Below are positions 44,189 through 53,036 of a stretch of 64,000 nt of DNA, piece by piece (within the stretch, counting starts at the first letter, position 1; each line of letters opens with the position of its first letter). The translations under genes were made by a program, and so were the position numbers. This DNA is from Pseudomonas poae (GTDB lineage Bacteria > Pseudomonadota > Gammaproteobacteria > Pseudomonadales > Pseudomonadaceae): the NCBI RefSeq assembly GCF_001439785.1, contig NZ_JYLI01000002.1, positions 310,001 to 374,000 of the forward strand. Reading direction: 5' to 3'. The notes under the pieces were generated by a model. That model was not told the origin of the DNA. It saw nothing but the letters and a program-made list of their open reading frames with translations, and ran no database searches.

Positions 44189-46087
44189 TCAGGCGCCGAC
44201 AATGCCCCCATCGTCGCGCCGGATCGCGACCACGGAGGACCGTGGCTTGCCATTGGGCAAATGCTCTGGCCAAGTCGACCCGCCGGTTTCCCCAGGATGT
44301 TGAATCCCCACGAACAGCGTCTTCTGATCCGGTGAAAAGCTGATGCCTGTCACCTCGCACGCCACCGGCCCGACCATGAAGCGGCGGATCTCGCCGGTAT
44401 TCGGGTCGGCGCAGAGCATCTGGTTATTGCCCATGCCCGCGAAGTCGCCGGCGTTGCTGTAGTCGCCGTCGGTGAGAATCCACAAGCGCCCCGCCTTGTC
44501 GAACCCCAGGCCATCGGGGCTGTTGAACATGTTTTGCGGGTTGATGTTGGACGAGCCCCCCTTGGGCTGGCCGGCGTGCACGCCGGGATTGCCGGCCACC
44601 ACGAACAGGTCCCAGCTGAATGTGCTGCTGCCATGGTTATCGGCGTCGGCCTTCCAGCGCAGGATCTGGCCATACACGTTCTTCTCGCGCGGGTTGGGCC
44701 CGCCAACGGGCTGGCCGTCTTCGCCGCGCTTGGCGTTGTTGGTGAGGGTGCAGTAGACCTGGCCGTCCGTGGGGCTCACGACGATCCATTCCGGGCGATC
44801 CATGCGCGTGGCCTTGACGAGGCTGGCGGCCAGGCGTGCGTGGATCAGCACTTCGGCCTGGCTGGCAAACCCGGTGCTGGCGTCGATGCCGTTTTTGCCG
44901 TGGGTCAGTTCGACCCATTGGCCCTTGCCCCTGGGGTGATCCGCGTCGCCATCGCCCGCGTCGAAGATCGCCACGTACAAGGTGCCGTGGTCGAGCAGGT
45001 CTTTATTGGCCTTGGGATTGTCGTGGATGATCGGATCGCGGCTGATGAACTTGTAGATGAATTCGCCGCGCTCATCGTCGCCCATGTACACCACGGCGCG
45101 GCCATCGCGGGTTTCGGCCAGGGCTGCGTTTTCGTGCTTGAAGCGGCCCAGGGCGGTGCGCTTGACCGGGGTGGATTGCGGGTCGAACGGGTCGATCTCC
45201 ACCACCCAGCCGTGGCGATTGAGTTCGTTGGGATTTTTGGCCATGTCGAAGCGCGGGTCGTGGGGGTGCCAGTTGATCTCTTTGCTGGCGGCGACCACGC
45301 CATAGCGTTTTTGCGCGGCATCGAAGGCCTGCTGCGGGTTGCTGCTGCCGAAACAGTCGGTGAAGTTTTCTTCGCAGGTCAGGTACGTGCCCCACGGCGT
45401 CTTGCCGTTGGCGCAGTTCTGGAACGTGCCGAGGACTTTTTTGCCGGTGTTGTCGGCGCTGGTTTTCAGCCAGTCATGGCCGGCGGCGGGGCCGCTCAGG
45501 CGAATCGGCGAGTTGCCGTGGATGCGTCGGTTGTAGCGTGAGTTCTGGACGAACTGCCAGGTGTCGCCGCTGCGCCGTACCTCGATCACCGACACGCCTT
45601 CGCTGGCCAACGCCTTGCGCACGTCTTCTGTCGACTGCGGCGCGCCGCCGTGGGCATAGAGGTAGCGGTAGTTGGTGTACTCGTTGTTGATCGCCAGCAG
45701 CGCGCGGTTGTTGTCGCCGGGAAAGGCGAACAGGCTCATGCCGTCGTTGTTGTCGCCGAACTGTTGTTCCTGGGCCTTGGCGCTGCCGTTGCCGGACGGA
45801 TCGAAGGCCGGAGCGTGCCGGCTCAGCGGCTGGCCCCAACTGATCAGCACCGAAGCGCTGTAACCCGGCGGCAGGGTGATGGTGTCGCGGGTATCGGCGG
45901 CGATGCCGGCAAAGCCCAGCAGCGGACTGGCGGACGCGGCATTGACGGCCAGGGCGCTACGGCTGAGCAGGTTGCCGCCGAGGAACATCGCGGCCCCGCA
46001 CAGGGCGCCGGCGCCGATAAAGCGGCGGCGGGTGAGGCCGACCATCTGTTCAAGGTCGGTGGCTTGGTTTTCTTCTAATAGGTTCAT
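44189..46087 (-). CDS. PhoX-type alkaline phosphatase (DUF839), Tat-exported
   Basis: Periplasmic phosphatase of the PhoX family (632 aa), a calcium/iron enzyme that releases phosphate from esters. The N-terminus carries a twin-arginine signal (LTRRRFIGAGALCGAAMFLGG, about 18-38). Family blocks are FAFPGDNNRALLAINNEYTNYRYLY, WGTYLTCEENFTDCFG, GRFKHENAALAETRDGRAVVYMGDDERGEF, and FNSPDGLGFDKAGRLWILTDG. The conserved cysteine of the PhoX iron site is within LTCEEN. GGGAGCC precedes the ATG. No convincing Pho box was seen. The gene has no obvious operon partner. Confidence 0.87.
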   Translation of the reverse strand: MNLLEENQATDLEQMVGLTRRRFIGAGALCGAAMFLGGNLLSRSALAVNAASASPLLGFAGIAADTRDTITLPPGYSASVLISWGQPLSRHAPAFDPSGNGSAKAQEQQFGDNNDGMSLFAFPGDNNRALLAINNEYTNYRYLYAHGGAPQSTEDVRKALASEGVSVIEVRRSGDTWQFVQNSRYNRRIHGNSPIRLSGPAAGHDWLKTSADNTGKKVLGTFQNCANGKTPWGTYLTCEENFTDCFGSSNPQQAFDAAQKRYGVVAASKEINWHPHDPRFDMAKNPNELNRHGWVVEIDPFDPQSTPVKRTALGRFKHENAALAETRDGRAVVYMGDDERGEFIYKFISRDPIIHDNPKANKDLLDHGTLYVAIFDAGDGDADHPRGKGQWVELTHGKNGIDASTGFASQAEVLIHARLAASLVKATRMDRPEWIVVSPTDGQVYCTLTNNAKRGEDGQPVGGPNPREKNVYGQILRWKADADNHGSSTFSWDLFVVAGNPGVHAGQPKGGSSNINPQNMFNSPDGLGFDKAGRLWILTDGDYSNAGDFAGMGNNQMLCADPNTGEIRRFMVGPVACEVTGISFSPDQKTLFVGIQHPGETGGSTWPEHLPNGKPRSSVVAIRRDDGGIVGA

Positions 46088-46166
46088 TGCAGGCTCCCAG
46101 CGGTTTTTGCAGACACCTTAGGGAGCGCGCGTGACGAAATTGTTGCAGCTTGAAGACGCTCTGCGC

Positions 46167-46931
46167 CTAGACGGGCGTACCGAGCAGGACATTGTCAGGC
46201 GCGAATTGCACCTGGATCGGCTGGCCTTCGACGGCATCGAGTGCCGTGAGCGCGGCGGGCTGCGCCAGGGCGCACACTACCGGGCCATTGGGCAGGATGA
46301 TGCGCACTTCGCTGGGGCCGTCGTCGGCGTCGAGAATCGTCTCGATTGTGCCGCTCAGGCAATTGTGTCCAGGTGTTGCAGTGTGGTCGGTTGCCAGCAG
46401 TTGCAGCCAGCCGGCCTTGATCAGGGCCACCACTTCCACGCCTGGCTCCAGTTCCAGCCGTTGCGTGCTGTCGTGGGTGATGCGCGCATCAAGGGTAAGT
46501 CCGCCGGGCAGTTCCAGACGGATCAGGTCGTTACGGCCCTGGGCCTGGATGGCGATGACCTGACCGTGCAACTGGTTGCGCGCGCTGGTGCGCAACATCA
46601 AGCGCCCCAGCAGGTTGAAGTCGTGGGCCGCTTCGTCAGTGCCAAGCACTTCGGCCTGCAATGCCTGCAAGCGCTGATAGAGGCGCAACACGCGCTCACC
46701 TTCAGCCGTCAGCCTGGCGCCGCCACCGCCCTTGCCGCCGACGCTGCGTTCCACCAACGGCTTTTGCGCCAGGTTATTGAGTTCATCAATCGCATCCCAG
46801 GCAGCCTTGTAACTCAAGCCGGCCGCTTTGGCGGCGCGAGTGATGGAGCCCTGCTCGGCGATATGCCCGAGCAGGGCAATGCGCTGCGGGCGGCGGATGA
46901 TGTGCTGGCTGAGGGAGGTGGGCAGAGACAT
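46167..46931 (-). CDS. modE: Molybdate-dependent transcriptional regulator ModE
   Basis: ModE (254 aa). The N-terminal winged helix has RRPQRIALLGHIAEQGSITRAAKAAGLSYKAAWDAID and the conserved GGKGGGGARLTAEGERVL turn. Two MOP molybdate-binding domains follow (about 118-185 and 190-254; LMLRTSARNQLHGQV and NCLSGTIETI). Molybdate-loaded ModE normally represses modABC and activates molybdoenzyme genes, but modABC is not adjacent, so it acts at a distance. The start at 46931 is the one that leaves a standard N-terminus. Confidence 0.93.
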   Translation of the reverse strand: MSLPTSLSQHIIRRPQRIALLGHIAEQGSITRAAKAAGLSYKAAWDAIDELNNLAQKPLVERSVGGKGGGGARLTAEGERVLRLYQRLQALQAEVLGTDEAAHDFNLLGRLMLRTSARNQLHGQVIAIQAQGRNDLIRLELPGGLTLDARITHDSTQRLELEPGVEVVALIKAGWLQLLATDHTATPGHNCLSGTIETILDADDGPSEVRIILPNGPVVCALAQPAALTALDAVEGQPIQVQFAPDNVLLGTPV

Positions 46932-46984
46932 GGGCGCACATTGTGAGTGAGATGAGCGGACGTTGCCGCCGTGGCGCATGAGAG

Positions 46985-47722
46985 TCAAGCGCCGGGCTTG
47001 GGCGTGCGGGCCAGGCAGTACACGTCGACCCGGCGTGCGCCGGCGGCCATCAACAGCCGCGCCAGGCTGTGGGCGGTGGCGCCGGTAGTGAGGACGTCGT
47101 CCACCAGTGCCAAGTGACGGCCTTGCACCTGGGCGCCGGGGGCCAGGGTGAAGGCGCGCAGCAGGTTGCGTTTGCGGGTCTTGGCGTCGAGATCCTGCTG
47201 GGCCACGGTCTCGAAAGGGCGCAGCAACAGGTCGGCATCGCAGGGTATGTTGAGGGCGGTACTGAGCCAGCGCGCCAGCATCAGGGCCTGGTTGTAGCCG
47301 CGCTCGCGCAGGCGCCTGGGCGCCATGGGCACCGGCAGCAGGCAGTCGGGGCGCGTGAGTCCGGTGGTGTCAAAGCGGTGTTGCAGATAGTCCCCGAGCA
47401 AGCGCGCCAGCATGTGCCCGAGGGGCCAGCGGGCCTGATGCTTGAAGCGGCTGATCAGCGTGTCGACGGGAAAGCTGAAGGTCCAGGGCGCGATCACGTG
47501 TTTAAACGCCGGCGGTTTTGTCTGGCACTGGCCGCAGGTCAGACCCTCCATCGGCAGAGGCAGTGCGCAGACTTCGCATGCGTCCATCAGCCAGGGCAAT
47601 TCGGTTTCGCAGGCGTTGCATACACTATCAGCGCATTGGGTCGCTTCATCGCAGACTAAACAGGTTTGGTTGGTTTTTAACCAGATGTAAACTTCGTGTT
47701 TGCGCTTCAGTTGACAGTGCAT
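46985..47722 (-). CDS. comF: ComF family phosphoribosyltransferase-like protein
   Basis: ComF homologue (245 aa), linked to DNA uptake/recombination and fork restart in other bacteria. The zinc-finger N-terminus has four cysteine pairs (CLVC, CNAC, CEVC, CGQC). The phosphoribosyltransferase half has CLLPVPMAPRRLRERGYNQA and the PRPP loop LALVDDVLTTGATAHSLARL. The ATG at 47722 follows AGGAAG. A BirA-like operator for the divergent bioB lies inside its first codons. Confidence 0.9.
   Translation of the reverse strand: MHCQLKRKHEVYIWLKTNQTCLVCDEATQCADSVCNACETELPWLMDACEVCALPLPMEGLTCGQCQTKPPAFKHVIAPWTFSFPVDTLISRFKHQARWPLGHMLARLLGDYLQHRFDTTGLTRPDCLLPVPMAPRRLRERGYNQALMLARWLSTALNIPCDADLLLRPFETVAQQDLDAKTRKRNLLRAFTLAPGAQVQGRHLALVDDVLTTGATAHSLARLLMAAGARRVDVYCLARTPKPGA
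47686..47716 (+). promoter_or_regulatory. BirA-type operator overlapping a -35 box for bioB
   Basis: TGTAAACT (47686-47693), 15 bases, AGTTGACA (47709-47716). The two halves differ at one of 8 positions as a dyad and match the BirA pattern TGTAAACC-N15-GGTTTACA at 6 of 8 to 7 of 8 bases each. The right half contains a perfect sigma-70 -35 word, TTGACA (47711-47716), with a weak -10 (AACTAT) 17 bases on. Binding here would block bio transcription. Confidence 0.6.
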
Positions 47723-47814
47723 GAATCTTCCTTAACTATGCCGAGCATCCGTGTCGTGCCTGTGGGTATTGCCCTTCCCGCAGCGTTTGCCCAAGCATAA
47801 TCAAGGAATCGCCC

Positions 47815-48870
47815 ATGAGCGCCAGCCTCACTGCCACTCTTCGTCACGACTGGTCTTTGGCCGAAGTCAAAGCACTGTTCGTGCAGCCGTTCAATGACCT
47901 GTTGTTCCAGGCGCAGACCGTGCACCGCGCGCATTTCGACGCCAACCGCGTACAGGTGTCGACCCTGTTGTCGATCAAAACCGGCGCCTGCCCGGAAGAT
48001 TGCAAATATTGTCCGCAGTCGGGCCACTACAACACGGGCCTGGAAAAAGAAAAACTGATGGAAGTGCAGAAGGTCCTCGAAGAGGCCGCCCGCGCCAAGG
48101 CCATCGGGTCGACTCGCTTCTGCATGGGCGCGGCGTGGAAACACCCGTCGGCCAAGGACATGCCCTACGTGCTGGAGATGGTCAAGGGCGTGAAGGCCAT
48201 GGGCCTGGAAACCTGCATGACCCTCGGCCGTCTCGACCAGGACCAGACCGAAGCCCTGGCCCAGGCCGGGCTGGATTACTACAACCACAACCTGGATACG
48301 TCGCCTGAGTTCTACGGCAGCATCATCACCACCCGCACCTACGGCGAGCGCCTGCAAACCCTGGCCTACGTACGCGATTCAGGGATGAAGATCTGCTCCG
48401 GCGGCATCCTGGGCATGGGCGAGTCCCTCGACGACCGCGCCAACCTGCTGATCCAACTGGCCAACCTGCCGGAGCATCCGGAGTCGGTGCCGATCAACAT
48501 GCTGGTGAAAGTGGCCGGCACGCCGCTGGAAAACGCCGAGGACATCGACCCGTTCGATTTCATCCGCATGCTCGCCGTGGCCCGTATCCTGATGCCGCAG
48601 TCCCACGTGCGCCTGTCGGCTGGCCGTGAGGCGATGAACGAGCAGATGCAGGCGCTGGCGTTTTTTGCCGGTGCCAACTCGATCTTCTACGGCGACAAGC
48701 TGCTGACCACCGCCAACCCGCAGGCGGACAAGGACATGCAATTGTTCTCGCGCCTGGGGATTCTGCCGGAGGCCCGTGAAGAGCACGCCGATGAGGTGCA
48801 CCAGGCGGCAATCGAGCAGGCGCTGGTGGAGCACAAGAGCAGCGAGCAGTTCTATAACGCTGCTGTTTGA
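47815..48870 (+). CDS. bioB: Biotin synthase BioB
   Basis: Radical-SAM enzyme (351 aa) that inserts sulfur into dethiobiotin. The SAM-cluster motif is [16 protein letters not shown] (C-x3-C-x2-C, about 57-64); the 2Fe-2S arginine/cysteine sites are in METCMTLG-like [10 protein letters not shown] and [19 protein letters not shown] lies before the ATG. It starts the order bioB-(REPIN)-bioF-bioH-bioC-bioD, the complete late biotin route plus its carrier-phase genes. Confidence 0.96.
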   Translation: MSASLTATLRHDWSLAEVKALFVQPFNDLLFQAQTVHRAHFDANRVQVSTLLSIKTGACPEDCKYCPQSGHYNTGLEKEKLMEVQKVLEEAARAKAIGSTRFCMGAAWKHPSAKDMPYVLEMVKGVKAMGLETCMTLGRLDQDQTEALAQAGLDYYNHNLDTSPEFYGSIITTRTYGERLQTLAYVRDSGMKICSGGILGMGESLDDRANLLIQLANLPEHPESVPINMLVKVAGTPLENAEDIDPFDFIRMLAVARILMPQSHVRLSAGREAMNEQMQALAFFAGANSIFYGDKLLTTANPQADKDMQLFSRLGILPEAREEHADEVHQAAIEQALVEHKSSEQFYNAAV

Positions 48871-48890
48871 TTGATTGAAATGAGAGACCA

Positions 48891-48981
48891 GTGTGGGAGG
48901 GGGTTTGCTCCCGATGAGGGCGTGTCAGCAGGTAGATGCATTGACTGACACACCGCTATCGGGCGCAAGTCCCCTCCCACA
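48891..48981. repeat. REPIN between bioB and bioF
   Basis: Inverted REP pair (GTGTGGGAGGGGGTTTGCTC to GTCCCCTCCCAC) whose spacer GATGCATTGACTGACA repeats that of the REPIN at 9.5 kb. Confidence 0.85.
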
Positions 48982-49017
48982 GTTTTGGCCGAGTTGAATC
49001 TGATAAACCGAGGCCTC

Positions 49018-50187
49018 ATGTCCTTCGATCTCGCCGCGCGCCTCGCTGCCCGCCGTGCCGAACACCTTTACCGCCAACGTCCGTTGCTACAGAGCCCGCA
49101 AGGGCCGCAGGTGGTGGTCGACGGCCAGCCGTTGCTGGCCTTTTGCAACAATGATTACCTGGGCCTGGCCAATCACCCGCAGGTGATCGAGGCCTGGCGC
49201 GCCGGTGCGTCGCGTTGGGGCGTGGGCGGCGGTGCTTCGCATCTGGTGGTGGGCCATGCCACGCCGCACCATGAACTGGAGGAAGCCCTGGCCGACCTCA
49301 GCGGTCGCCCGCGCGCGCTGTTGTTCACCACCGGTTACATGGCCAACCTCGGCGCGGTCACGGCGTTGGTGGGGCAGGGCGATACGGTGCTTGAAGACCG
49401 TCTCAACCATGCCTCCCTGCTGGATGCCGGACTGTTGTCCGGCGCGCGCTTCAATCGCTACTTGCACAACGATGCCGAGAGTCTGGCCAAGCGCCTTGAG
49501 AAAGCCACCGGCAATACGCTGGTGGTCACCGATGGCGTGTTCAGCATGGACGGCGACCTGGCCGATCTGCCTGCGCTGGCCCGTGCAGCCCGCGCCAAGG
49601 GCGCCTGGTTGATGGTGGACGACGCCCATGGCTTTGGTCCGCTGGGCGCCAATGGTGGTGGCATCGTCGAGCATTTCGGCTTGAGCCAGGAGGACGTGCC
49701 GGTACTGGTCGGCACCCTGGGCAAAGCGTTCGGCACCGCTGGCGCGTTTGTGGCGGGCAGTGAGGAACTGATCGAAAGCCTGATCCAGTTCGCCCGGCCG
49801 TACATCTACACCACCAGCCAACCGCCGGCGCTGGCCTGCGCCACGCTTAAAAGCCTTGAGCTGTTGCGCACCGAGCATTGGCGGCGCGAGCACCTTGACG
49901 GGCTGATCCGCCAGTTCCGCCAGGGGGCCGAGCAGATGGGCCTGGCGCTGATGGACAGTTTCACGCCGATCCAGCCGATCCTGATTGGCGACAGCGCCAA
50001 GGCCATGCGCCTGTCCAGGCGGCTGCGCGAGCACGGCATCTTGGTGACTGCCATTCGTCCGCCCACCGTGCCCGTCGGCAGCGCCCGTTTGCGCGTGACG
50101 TTGACCGCAGCCCACAGCGAAGCGCAAGTGCAACAGTTGCTGAACGCATTGGAAGTGTGTGCGTGCCTGGAGGCCGAGCATGCGTGA
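49018..50187 (+). CDS. bioF: 8-amino-7-oxononanoate synthase BioF
   Basis: PLP enzyme (389 aa) that condenses pimeloyl-thioester with alanine. It has [13 protein letters not shown] (about 42), [11 protein letters not shown], the PLP-contacting [11 protein letters not shown] and the Schiff-base lysine in [14 protein letters not shown]. The ATG at 49018 follows GAGG. Its 3' end overlaps the bioH start by 8 bases. Confidence 0.95.
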   Translation: MSFDLAARLAARRAEHLYRQRPLLQSPQGPQVVVDGQPLLAFCNNDYLGLANHPQVIEAWRAGASRWGVGGGASHLVVGHATPHHELEEALADLSGRPRALLFTTGYMANLGAVTALVGQGDTVLEDRLNHASLLDAGLLSGARFNRYLHNDAESLAKRLEKATGNTLVVTDGVFSMDGDLADLPALARAARAKGAWLMVDDAHGFGPLGANGGGIVEHFGLSQEDVPVLVGTLGKAFGTAGAFVAGSEELIESLIQFARPYIYTTSQPPALACATLKSLELLRTEHWRREHLDGLIRQFRQGAEQMGLALMDSFTPIQPILIGDSAKAMRLSRRLREHGILVTAIRPPTVPVGSARLRVTLTAAHSEAQVQQLLNALEVCACLEAEHA

Positions 50188-50911
50188 TCGCCTGATTCTG
50201 CTGCCCGGCTGGGGCCTTGGCGTGTCGCCGCTGGAACCGCTGGCCGCCGCGCTGCTGGGGCTTGACGCGCATCTGCAGGTACAGGTCGAGCCGCTGCCGA
50301 CGCTGGCCTCCAGCAACCTCGATGAATGGCTGGACGAACTCGATGCCGCGCTGCCGGACAACGCCTGGCTGGGCGGCTGGTCCCTGGGCGGCATGCTCGC
50401 CTCGGAACTCGCGGCGCGGCGCGGCGAGCGCTGCTGTGGCCTGCTGACCCTGGCGAGCAACCCGTGTTTTGTCGCCCACGACGGCTGGCCTCACGGCATG
50501 CCGGCTGAGACCTTCGATGCGTTCCTCGCTGGCTGCCACGCCGATTCCCAGGTCACTCTCAAACGCTTTGGTTTGTTGTGTGCCAAGGGCAGCGCGGACC
50601 CTCGCGGGATGTCGCGGCTGTTGGTCAGTGGCGCGCCGCATTCTGCCCCCAGTGTGCTGATGCCGGGCCTGGAATTGCTCGCCCAGTTGGACACCCGTGC
50701 CGCGCTGCAAGGGTTTCGCGGGCCGCAGTTGCACCTGTTTGCGGGCCACGACGGGCTGGTGCCCGCCGAGGCGGCCGGCGACTTGCTGGCGTTGCTCCCC
50801 GATGTGGAAATCGGCCTGATTGAACAGGCCGGTCACGCTTTTCTTCTGGAGGATCCCCACGGTGTCGCGGGGGCCATCCAGGCTTTTTTGCACGAGTGCG
50901 TTGATGACTGA
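50180..50911 (+). CDS. bioH: Pimeloyl-ACP methyl ester esterase BioH
   Basis: Alpha/beta hydrolase (243 aa) that removes the methyl group placed by BioC, ending pimeloyl-ACP elongation. The nucleophile elbow is [10 protein letters not shown], with [10 protein letters not shown] forming the oxyanion side, aspartate in [10 protein letters not shown] and histidine in [12 protein letters not shown]. It overlaps bioF by 8 bases at its start and bioC by 8 bases at its end. Confidence 0.93.
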   Translation: MRDRLILLPGWGLGVSPLEPLAAALLGLDAHLQVQVEPLPTLASSNLDEWLDELDAALPDNAWLGGWSLGGMLASELAARRGERCCGLLTLASNPCFVAHDGWPHGMPAETFDAFLAGCHADSQVTLKRFGLLCAKGSADPRGMSRLLVSGAPHSAPSVLMPGLELLAQLDTRAALQGFRGPQLHLFAGHDGLVPAEAAGDLLALLPDVEIGLIEQAGHAFLLEDPHGVAGAIQAFLHECVDD

Positions 50912-51713
50912 TCTCTCCCATCCTCCCTTGCCGGGCGCTTTACCGGACAAGCGCCAGGTCGCAGCCTCTTTTTCCCGCGCCGCGGCCAGCTACGACAGCG
51001 TGGCCGAGTTACAGCGCGCGGTAGGGCATGCGCTGCTGGCGCGCTTGCCAGCGGCCTGCGCGCCAGAACGCTGGCTGGACATGGGCTGCGGCACTGGCTA
51101 TTTCAGCCGTGTGCTGGGCGAGCGTTGGCCCGCCAGCCAAGGCATCGCGCTGGACATTGCCGAAGGCATGCTCAACCACGCGCGGCCGCTGGGTGGCGCT
51201 TCTCAGTTCATCGCCGGGGATGCCGAACGCTTGCCGCTCAAGGCTGACAGCGTGCAACTGCTCTTCTCCAGCCTGGCGGTGCAATGGTGTGGCCATTTCG
51301 AAGCGGTGCTCGATGAGGCATCGCGCGTGCTGCAACCGGGCGGGGCGCTGGCCTTTGCCAGCTTGTGCGTGGGTACGCTGGATGAATTGCGTGAAAGCTG
51401 GCGCGCTGCGGATGGCATGGTTCATGTGAATCGGTTCCGCACATTCGAGGTCTATCAACGGTTGTGTGCGGCCAGTGGTTTGCGGGTGGTGAGCCTGGAG
51501 CGGCGTGCCCATGTGTTGCACTACCCGGATGTGCGCAGCCTGACCCACGAACTGAAGGCGCTGGGGGCGCACAACCTGAACCCGGGCCGTCCGGGAGGCC
51601 TGACCGGCCGCTCGCGGATGGTTGCACTGGTGGACGCTTATGAGCGGTTTCGTCAGCCCCTGGGCCTGCCGGCCACCTATCAAGTGGTGTACGCCGTACT
51701 GGAGAAACCTTGA
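50904..51713 (+). CDS. bioC: Malonyl-ACP O-methyltransferase BioC
   Basis: SAM-dependent methyltransferase (269 aa) that caps malonyl-ACP so the fatty-acid cycle can build the pimeloyl chain. It has the [23 protein letters not shown] lead typical of BioC, SAM motif I in [15 protein letters not shown], and [13 protein letters not shown]. It is coupled to bioH upstream (8-base overlap), and its stop overlaps the bioD start by one base. Confidence 0.94.
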   Translation: MTDLSHPPLPGALPDKRQVAASFSRAAASYDSVAELQRAVGHALLARLPAACAPERWLDMGCGTGYFSRVLGERWPASQGIALDIAEGMLNHARPLGGASQFIAGDAERLPLKADSVQLLFSSLAVQWCGHFEAVLDEASRVLQPGGALAFASLCVGTLDELRESWRAADGMVHVNRFRTFEVYQRLCAASGLRVVSLERRAHVLHYPDVRSLTHELKALGAHNLNPGRPGGLTGRSRMVALVDAYERFRQPLGLPATYQVVYAVLEKP

Positions 51714-52393
51714 TGAACGCAGCGTATTTCATCACCGGTACCGACACCGATGTCGGCAAAACCACCGTCGCCGCCGGCCTGCTGCATGCCGCGCGCCGCG
51801 CCGGTAAAAGCACCGCCGCGGGCAAGCCGGTGGCGTCGGGTTGTGAGGTCACACCCAATGGCTTGCGCAATGCCGATGCCCTGGCGTTGCTGGCCGAATG
51901 TTCCGTGCCGCTGACCTATGCCGAGGTCAACCCGATCGCCTTCGCGCCAGCCATCGCGCCGCACCTGGCGGCGCGCGAGGCGGGTGTGGCTTTGACGGTG
52001 CCGTCATTGCTTGGGCCGATGCAGCAGATCCTTGCGCGCCAGGCGGATTTCACCTTGATCGAGGGCGCGGGCGGCTGGCGTGTGCCCCTGGCGGATCAAG
52101 ACAACCTGTCGGACCTGGCCATAGCGCTCAAGCTGCCGGTGATTCTGGTGGTGGGCGTACGTCTTGGCTGCATCAGCCATGCGCTGCTGACGGCCGAAGC
52201 GATTGCGCGGGACGGTTTGACGCTGGCGGGGTGGGTCGCGAATATCATTGATCCCGCGACCTCCCGTCTGGAAGAAAACCTTGCCACCCTGGCCGAGCGC
52301 CTTCCGGCGCCCTGCCTTGGGCGCGTGCCGAAACTCACGCACGCCGGGGCTGAAGCGGTCGCCGACTATCTGCATCTGAACGTGCTTGACTGA
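51713..52393 (+). CDS. bioD: Dethiobiotin synthetase BioD
   Basis: ATP-dependent carboxylase-like ligase (226 aa) that closes the ureido ring. The P-loop is ITGTDTDVGKTTVAAGLL (about 7-24), with KPVASGCE and EGAGGWRVPL as the other conserved blocks. It is last in bioBFHCD and starts on the last base of bioC. Confidence 0.95.
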   Translation: MNAAYFITGTDTDVGKTTVAAGLLHAARRAGKSTAAGKPVASGCEVTPNGLRNADALALLAECSVPLTYAEVNPIAFAPAIAPHLAAREAGVALTVPSLLGPMQQILARQADFTLIEGAGGWRVPLADQDNLSDLAIALKLPVILVVGVRLGCISHALLTAEAIARDGLTLAGWVANIIDPATSRLEENLATLAERLPAPCLGRVPKLTHAGAEAVADYLHLNVLD

Positions 52394-52498
52394 TTTTGGC
52401 TATCGACAGGCATTGTGCCATTAGTGTTTTTAGCGGGCCTTTTGCCAGTTTGTCTGCTTCAATTCAGGTTCACGATTCTCTAAAGGCAGGCCTACGCC

Positions 52499-52780
52499 AT
52501 GGAAATCTCTGGAAGCAGCGCGTTTTACTCGGGACTGAGCAGCATTCAGACCGGGCAAAGCCGTGTCGACCAGGCCGCCGGCAAAATCGCCAGCGCCGCC
52601 ACCACCCAGCCTTCGGCCGCGCAAAGCGACCGGCTGCAAGCCAATGACCGTGCCCAGGCGACCAATTCGGCGAGCAACATGGTTGAAATGGCTCAGGGTA
52701 AATTTCAGGTGGAGCTGGGCGTAAAAGTCGCCAAGGCTTCCGATGAAATGCTGGGCAGCTTGATCGACACCTATGCCTGA
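52499..52780 (+). CDS. Small protein resembling a flagellar rod C-terminus
   Basis: A 93-residue protein. The first 60 residues are Ala/Ser/Gln-rich and look disordered. The last 30 (NMVEMAQGKFQVELGVKV, then AKASDEMLGSLIDTYA) resemble the C-terminal helix shared by flagellar rod and hook proteins (FlgB/C/G pattern: VxMxxAQxxFxxNxKVxxxxDEMLxxL). It is conserved after bioD in P. aeruginosa (PA0505, from memory). No flagellar genes are near. The function is unknown; the similarity is my reading by eye. Confidence 0.7.
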   Translation: MEISGSSAFYSGLSSIQTGQSRVDQAAGKIASAATTQPSAAQSDRLQANDRAQATNSASNMVEMAQGKFQVELGVKVAKASDEMLGSLIDTYA

Positions 52781-52789
52781 CAGTTGAAA

Positions 52790-52815
52790 TATGGGAGGGG
52801 GCTGCCTCTCCCATA
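52790..52815. terminator. REP-like hairpin after the small protein gene
   Basis: TATGGGAGGGGGC / GCCTCTCCCATA, 10 bases after the stop. It is likely a terminator before the PsrA-controlled gene. Confidence 0.5.
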
Positions 52816-52961
52816 GTTGTCCCTCTTCTCCCCTGATCAATCTTTACACTCACTTTCACACAGTGGCTTTGCGGGCGCTTTGTCGTGCGTGGCGCTTATT
52901 TGCGTCAAGACAAACGGTGCCCGGACGACCCTTGACAACCCCAGGTCGTAAACGTATGTTT

Positions 52962-52975
52962 CAAACACCTGTTTG
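52962..52975 (+). promoter_or_regulatory. PsrA-type operator
   Basis: CAAACACCTGTTTG is a perfect dyad fitting the PsrA consensus G/C-AAAC-N(2-4)-GTTT-G/C with N4. It lies 61-74 bases upstream of the first acyl-CoA dehydrogenase. PsrA represses beta-oxidation genes until long-chain fatty acids bind it. Confidence 0.8.
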
Positions 52976-53036
52976 ACCGCCCTGGCACTTCCGCGCGGTT
53001 TGTTCATCCCAGATTCATCAGCAGAGGTTTATCGCT

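Noticed and set aside
46088..46166. Pho box before phoX
   Set aside because: No two CTGTCAT-like direct repeats spaced by 4 bases; only weak CGTCAC-type matches.
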